DNA of 18,604 bases, taken from assembly GCA_964498015.1 (NCBI GenBank), contig CAZCFT010000049.1, forward strand, positions 1 through 18,604. The letters are read 5' to 3'. The stretch is from CAWEZN01 sp964498015. Its GTDB lineage: Bacteria > Zixibacteria > MSB-5A5 > GN15 > PGXB01. Positions 15,403 to 18,604 of the stretch are shown piece by piece. The notes under the pieces were generated by a model. That model ran no database searches. It saw nothing but the letters and a program-made list of their open reading frames with translations, and had not been told where the DNA came from. The translations under genes were made by a program, and so were the position numbers. Within the stretch, counting starts at the first letter, position 1; each line of letters begins with the position of its first letter.

Positions 15403-16203
15403 ATGTTGCTCGCCATCGACATCGGAAATTCAAAGACGCATTTCGGGATATATAATGCCGTCCGGCCAGTCAAAAGGCCTGATGCGGCAATTGACGAATT
15501 GGTGCAGACTTTTAATTTGCACTCCAACAGGAAGCTTGATACTGATAAATGCATGCAATTGGTCAAAGAGCAATTAGCGAAAGCTGGATTGGATGCGTCG
15601 CGAATTGATCGCGTGGGAATTGCCTCCGTTGTGCCGAATCTAACTTCTGTTTATCAGGAGATAGCAGAGAAATTATTTTGTGTCTCGCCACTGATAATAT
15701 CATCAGGTCTGAAGCTTCCGATTAAGATTGGCTATGATGAGCCCTCGCAACTTGGCGCCGACCGGATCGCCAATGCGGTCGCCGGATTCGCCAAATTCGG
15801 CGGGCCATTGATTATAGTGGACTATGGAACAGCGATCAATTTTGAAGTTATCACCGACAATGGGATTTTCATCGGCGGAGTTATAGCTCCCGGACCGGAA
15901 ACTTCGCTGGCCGGTCTGACTGCTAAAGCGGCACAATTATTCGAGGTCAGAATTGAGGAACCGTCGCGATCTATTGCCAAAGACACCGAAAACGCCATAA
16001 AATCAGGGCTCTTTTATGGCACAATCGGCCAAGTTGATGGCATTATAAAGACTATTCTTGATGAGCTGACTGTCCCGGCGCGAGTCGTTGCAACCGGCGG
16101 TCTTTCCCACTTCTTTGCCCCTCATTCGGCATATATAAAATCCATTCATCCTAATCTGACTCTGGATGGAATCAGAATCATCGTGAATCATCAATCGGTT
16201 TAA
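15403..16203 (+). CDS. coaX: Type III pantothenate kinase CoaX
   Basis: 266 residues. It phosphorylates pantothenate with ATP, the first step of CoA synthesis. Family motifs: LAIDIGNSKTHFG (phosphate loop, D6), SVVPNL (75-80), PSQLGADRIANAVAG (GADR 118-121, D120), IIVDYGTAINFEVI (D140) and GGVIAPGPETS. The start is set at 15403 because MLLAIDIGN is the usual beginning. The longer reading from 15325 only translates repeat sequence, and no good RBS is seen for either. Residues 21-32 (RPVKRPDAAIDE) are coded by a repeat copy (15467-15495) inserted in the beta-hairpin after the phosphate loop, where homologues have a short turn. Upstream is the divergent lipoprotein gene; downstream is the groE promoter. 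Confidence 0.9.
   Translation: MLLAIDIGNSKTHFGIYNAVRPVKRPDAAIDELVQTFNLHSNRKLDTDKCMQLVKEQLAKAGLDASRIDRVGIASVVPNLTSVYQEIAEKLFCVSPLIISSGLKLPIKIGYDEPSQLGADRIANAVAGFAKFGGPLIIVDYGTAINFEVITDNGIFIGGVIAPGPETSLAGLTAKAAQLFEVRIEEPSRSIAKDTENAIKSGLFYGTIGQVDGIIKTILDELTVPARVVATGGLSHFFAPHSAYIKSIHPNLTLDGIRIIVNHQSV
15467..15495 (+). repeat. Family A-related repeat (variant C) inside coaX
   Basis: CAGTCAAAAGGCCTGATGCG, nearly identical to 15311-15330, ending in TTGAC that pairs with the GTCAA at 15469. It is translated as PVKRPDAAID near the N-terminus of CoaX without breaking the frame. Confidence 0.75.
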
Positions 16204-16217
16204 TAGCTATTCAATTA

Positions 16218-16253
16218 TGCCACAACCTCTTAGGAAAATGGCAATTTTTTTTT
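16218..16253 (+). terminator. Probable intrinsic terminator after coaX
   Basis: TGCCA (16218) pairs with TGGCA (16239) around a CCT-CTT-AGG inner stem, followed by a run of nine T (16245-16253). The stem is short, but the T-run and the position 15 bases after the stop support it. Confidence 0.45.
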
Positions 16254-16261
16254 GAAACCGC

Positions 16262-16289
16262 TTGACAATTCTGCGTAAAAGAATATATT
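16262..16289 (+). promoter_or_regulatory. Housekeeping promoter of groES-groEL
   Basis: A perfect TTGACA (16262-16267), a 16-base spacer and TATATT (16284-16289, 5/6). Transcription would start about 16296, immediately before the CIRCE operator, the classic heat-shock arrangement. Confidence 0.8.
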
Positions 16290-16299
16290 CGGTCAGCTG

Positions 16300-16326
16300 T
16301 TAGCGCTCAATCATGTTGAGCGCTAA
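16300..16326. promoter_or_regulatory. CIRCE operator (HrcA binding site)
   Basis: TTAGCGCTC, nine bases, GAGCGCTAA: a perfect 9-bp inverted repeat. It matches CIRCE (TTAGCACTC-N9-GAGTGCTAA) apart from one symmetric change in each arm. Known role: HrcA represses groE here until heat or misfolded protein load releases it. hrcA is not in this window. Confidence 0.93.
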
Positions 16327-16399
16327 CGGTTGCAGACGAATAAACAGATATTATTTTGGCATATTCGAAACAATAAGAAACCTTAAGGAGGATGCAGTT

Positions 16400-16690
16400 A
16401 TGATGGTAAAGCCATTAGCCGATCGAGTCATGGTGAAGCGGATGGAGATGGCAGAAGTCAAAAAGGGTGGGATAATTATCCCTGACACTGCCAAGGAAAA
16501 GCCGCAAGAAGCGGAAGTAATGGAAGTTGGACCGGGCCGCTTGACCGAGGATGGCAAGAAAATCCCGATGGAAGTTAAAAAGGGAGACCGGATTTTGTTC
16601 GGCAAATATTCCGGAACCGAGGTCACCATCGACGAAAACGAATACCTGATCATGCGCGAGGCCGATATTCTCGCCATTATAAGCAAGTAG
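16400..16690 (+). CDS. groES: Co-chaperonin GroES
   Basis: 96 residues, normal length. Its heptamer caps GroEL and closes the folding chamber in the cytoplasm. MVKPLADRVMVKRMEM, KGGIIIPDTAKEKPQEAEVMEVGPG (mobile loop about 17-34) and the C-terminal YLIMREADILAII are typical. The start is ATG at 16400 (a second ATG follows directly), set by AGGAGG eight bases upstream. The longer frame from 16313 would begin inside the CIRCE operator and is rejected. It has the first place in the operon, under a sigma-70-type promoter and CIRCE. Confidence 0.97.
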   Translation: MMVKPLADRVMVKRMEMAEVKKGGIIIPDTAKEKPQEAEVMEVGPGRLTEDGKKIPMEVKKGDRILFGKYSGTEVTIDENEYLIMREADILAIISK

Positions 16691-16706
16691 AGAAGGAGCA
16701 ATAAAT

Positions 16707-18338
16707 ATGTCAAAGTTGATTGAATATGATGCGCAAGCTCGTGAGAAGCTCAAAAGAGGCATTGACAAGCTGGCCGATGCGGTAAAGGTCACACTCGGCC
16801 CCAAAGGGCGCAATGTAATTCTGGATAAGAAATTCGGCTCACCGACCGTGACGAAAGACGGAGTCTCGGTTGCCAAGGAGATTGACCTCGATGACCACTT
16901 TGAGAATATAGGCGCGCAGATGCTCAAAGAGGTGGCTTCAAAGACATCCGATGTTGCCGGTGACGGCACCACGACGGCGACAGTGCTGGCCCAGGCAATT
17001 TATCGCGAAGGTATTAAGGCGGTTACAGCCGGCATCAATCCGATGGCTATCAAGCGCGGCATCGATACCGCTGTCGCCAAAATTGTGGAAGAGATTCGCA
17101 AACTGTCCCAATCGGTTGCCGGCGATCTTAACAAGATTCGTCAGGTCGGAACCATTTCCGCCAATAATGACAAAAGCATCGGCGACAAGATTGCCGAGGC
17201 GATGGATAAGGTCGGCAAGGACGGCGTAATTACGGTTGAGGAATCCAAGACCATCGAGACTACTCTTGAGATAGTCGAGGGTATGCAGTTTGACCGCGGC
17301 TATGTCTCCCCATACTTTGTAACCGATGCCGACAACATGGAAGCGGTTCTTGAAGACGCCATGATTTTGATTCATGACAAGAAGATCTCAACAATGAAAG
17401 ACCTTCTTCCGATTCTCGAGAAAATCGCCCAGATGGGGAAACCGATGCTGATCGTCGCCGAGGATATCGAAGGCGAAGCTCTGGCGACACTGGTGGTCAA
17501 TAAACTGCGTGGCACTCTTAAAGTCGGCGCGGTGAAAGCCCCTGGATTTGGCGATCGCAGAAAAGCGATGCTTGAAGATATCGCCGTTCTTACCGGCGGC
17601 AAAGTCATATCGGAAGAGCTGGGTTTCAAGCTTGAGAATACAGTTGTTTCCGACCTTGGCCGCGCCAAGAAAATCGTAGTGGATAAAGACAACACCACCA
17701 TAGTCGAGGGGGGCGGGAATACTGCTGATATTAAGGCCCGTATCGGCCAGATCAGAAAGCAGATTGAGGACACCACCTCCGACTACGACCGCGAGAAACT
17801 TCAGGAGCGTCTGGCCAAGCTGGCCGGCGGCGTGGCGGTTATTAATGTCGGCGCCGCTACCGAGAGCGAGATGAAGGAGAAGAAGGCCCGCGTTGAGGAC
17901 GCTCTTCATGCCACTCGTGCGGCTGTTGAAGAAGGTATCGTGCCGGGCGGCGGCGTAGTATTTTTAAGAGCCATGGGCGCTCTCGATTCGATCAAGATGT
18001 CTGAGGGTGAAATGGTGGGCGTCAAAATCATCCGCAAAGTGCTCGAGGAACCTATTCGGCAGATTTCCAACAACGCCGGAGTGGAAGGTTCTATCGTGGT
18101 CGATAAAGTTATGAAGGGAAAAGACGCTTTCGGATACAACGCCGAAACTAATACATATGAAGATATGATCAAGGCCGGTGTCATTGACCCGACCAAGGTT
18201 GCCCGCACCGCCCTGGAGAATGCGGCGTCGATTGGCGGCCTGCTTCTTACCACTGAGGCTGTCATTGCCGACAAGCCCGAGGAAAAGAAAGCGGCAGCGG
18301 GGATGCCTCCCGGCGGCGGCTACGGCGACATGTACTAA
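16707..18338 (+). CDS. groEL: Chaperonin GroEL
   Basis: 543 residues, complete. It forms the 14-mer ATP-driven folding chamber. Visible are VKVTLGPKGRNVILDK, the ATP site with GDGTTTATVLAQAI, EGMQFDRGYVSPYF (about 190-204), KAPGFGDRRKAML (apical domain) and GIVPGGGV (about 412). The usual GGM-rich tail is replaced by a short GMPPGGGYGDMY. It starts 16 bases after groES with AGAAGGAG as RBS and is co-transcribed with it under CIRCE control. A good terminator lies 124 bases downstream. Confidence 0.98.
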   Translation: MSKLIEYDAQAREKLKRGIDKLADAVKVTLGPKGRNVILDKKFGSPTVTKDGVSVAKEIDLDDHFENIGAQMLKEVASKTSDVAGDGTTTATVLAQAIYREGIKAVTAGINPMAIKRGIDTAVAKIVEEIRKLSQSVAGDLNKIRQVGTISANNDKSIGDKIAEAMDKVGKDGVITVEESKTIETTLEIVEGMQFDRGYVSPYFVTDADNMEAVLEDAMILIHDKKISTMKDLLPILEKIAQMGKPMLIVAEDIEGEALATLVVNKLRGTLKVGAVKAPGFGDRRKAMLEDIAVLTGGKVISEELGFKLENTVVSDLGRAKKIVVDKDNTTIVEGGGNTADIKARIGQIRKQIEDTTSDYDREKLQERLAKLAGGVAVINVGAATESEMKEKKARVEDALHATRAAVEEGIVPGGGVVFLRAMGALDSIKMSEGEMVGVKIIRKVLEEPIRQISNNAGVEGSIVVDKVMKGKDAFGYNAETNTYEDMIKAGVIDPTKVARTALENAASIGGLLLTTEAVIADKPEEKKAAAGMPPGGGYGDMY

Positions 18339-18394
18339 TTTGAGTGACTCGACCCGGCAGACGGGGAGAGGCTGTCCCGCAAGTTGAAAAGTTT

Positions 18395-18433
18395 CGCTGG
18401 GTCTTGTCCGCCGCAGGCGGATGTGACCCAGCG
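18395..18433. repeat. Long two-part hairpin between groEL and its terminator
   Basis: The outer arms CGCTGGGTC/GACCCAGCG and inner arms TCCGCC/GGCGGA are all perfect, with a GCA loop and a 3x3 internal loop. The ends have no T-run. It could stabilise the groEL 3' end or be another interspersed palindrome; no second copy is in the window. Confidence 0.65.
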
Positions 18434-18461
18434 ACAGCAATTCCTTGGGGCACAATTACGG

Positions 18462-18491
18462 ACGGCGGGTTCAATGCCCGCCGTTTTCTTT
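18462..18491 (+). terminator. Rho-independent terminator of the groESL operon
   Basis: ACGGCGGG pairs perfectly with CCCGCCGT around a TTCAATG loop, followed by TTTCTTT. GC-rich stem plus T-tract in the right place and orientation. Confidence 0.88.
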
Positions 18492-18558
18492 GGCAATATA
18501 AAACGCTAATTGTCATACTGGACTTGGAGTCTGTCTCAAAACGGTCATTTTGTGCCTG

Positions 18559-18576
18559 GCAGATGTCCTCATCTGC
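18559..18576. repeat. Small perfect inverted repeat near the window end
   Basis: GCAGATG, loop TCCT, CATCTGC. No gene is recognisable after the terminator (18492-18604), so this may belong to another dispersed repeat or to the next gene's leader. Confidence 0.45.
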
Positions 18577-18604
18577 TGGTAAACTGTTGCGGTACTTAGG
18601 CAGA

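Noticed and set aside
16313..16399. N-terminal extension of GroES from the ATG at 16313
   Set aside because: It would start inside the CIRCE operator; the AGGAGG before 16400 and the family's usual start decide for 16400.

Overview
The window looks like a chromosomal segment from a Gram-negative bacterium of the FCB side of the tree. A Zixibacteria-like candidate phylum is my best guess, as an inference only. The reasons are a secreted protein with a dockerin-like calcium-binding stretch followed by a type IX secretion (Por) C-terminal sorting domain, a flagellar MotA/MotB stator pair, and many short interspersed repeats both between and inside genes. I see no phage, transposase, CRISPR array, rRNA or tRNA.

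Layout. 193-3551 (minus): a two-gene operon of a secreted beta-propeller protein and a T9SS-sorted N-acetylmuramoyl-L-alanine amidase, overlapping by ATGA. 3970-6024 (plus): a polytopic GtrA + GT39/GT83-type glycosyltransferase fusion. 6099-7817 (minus): motA-motB. 8324-10882 (plus): the hydrogenase-maturation genes hypF-hypC-hypE, all damaged. 11144-14360 (minus): glmM-glmS for UDP-GlcNAc precursor synthesis. 14595-15146 (minus): a TPR lipoprotein. 15403-16203 (plus): type III pantothenate kinase coaX. 16262-18491 (plus): a groES-groEL operon with promoter, CIRCE operator and terminator.

Two things stand out. First, the hyp locus carries two large clean deletions and a frameshift. HypF has lost its YrdC-like domain and the front of its Kae1-like domain, with the frame kept. 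hypD and the first ~65 codons of hypE are missing, so hypC runs straight into the middle of hypE. Either nickel-hydrogenase maturation is decaying here or the assembly has collapsed. Second, a repeat family with core GTCAAAAG(G)CC(K)GAT occurs more than ten times, always in the same orientation on this strand. It lies inside the glycosyltransferase (four clear copies plus a degenerate one, read in all three frames) and inside coaX, as well as between genes. It always adds a short hydrophilic segment and never breaks the frame, much like the Rickettsia palindromic elements. A separate ~80-bp structured repeat (three copies) and a 22-bp perfect palindrome inside the amidase gene add to this picture of protein-tolerated mobile or expanding short repeats.
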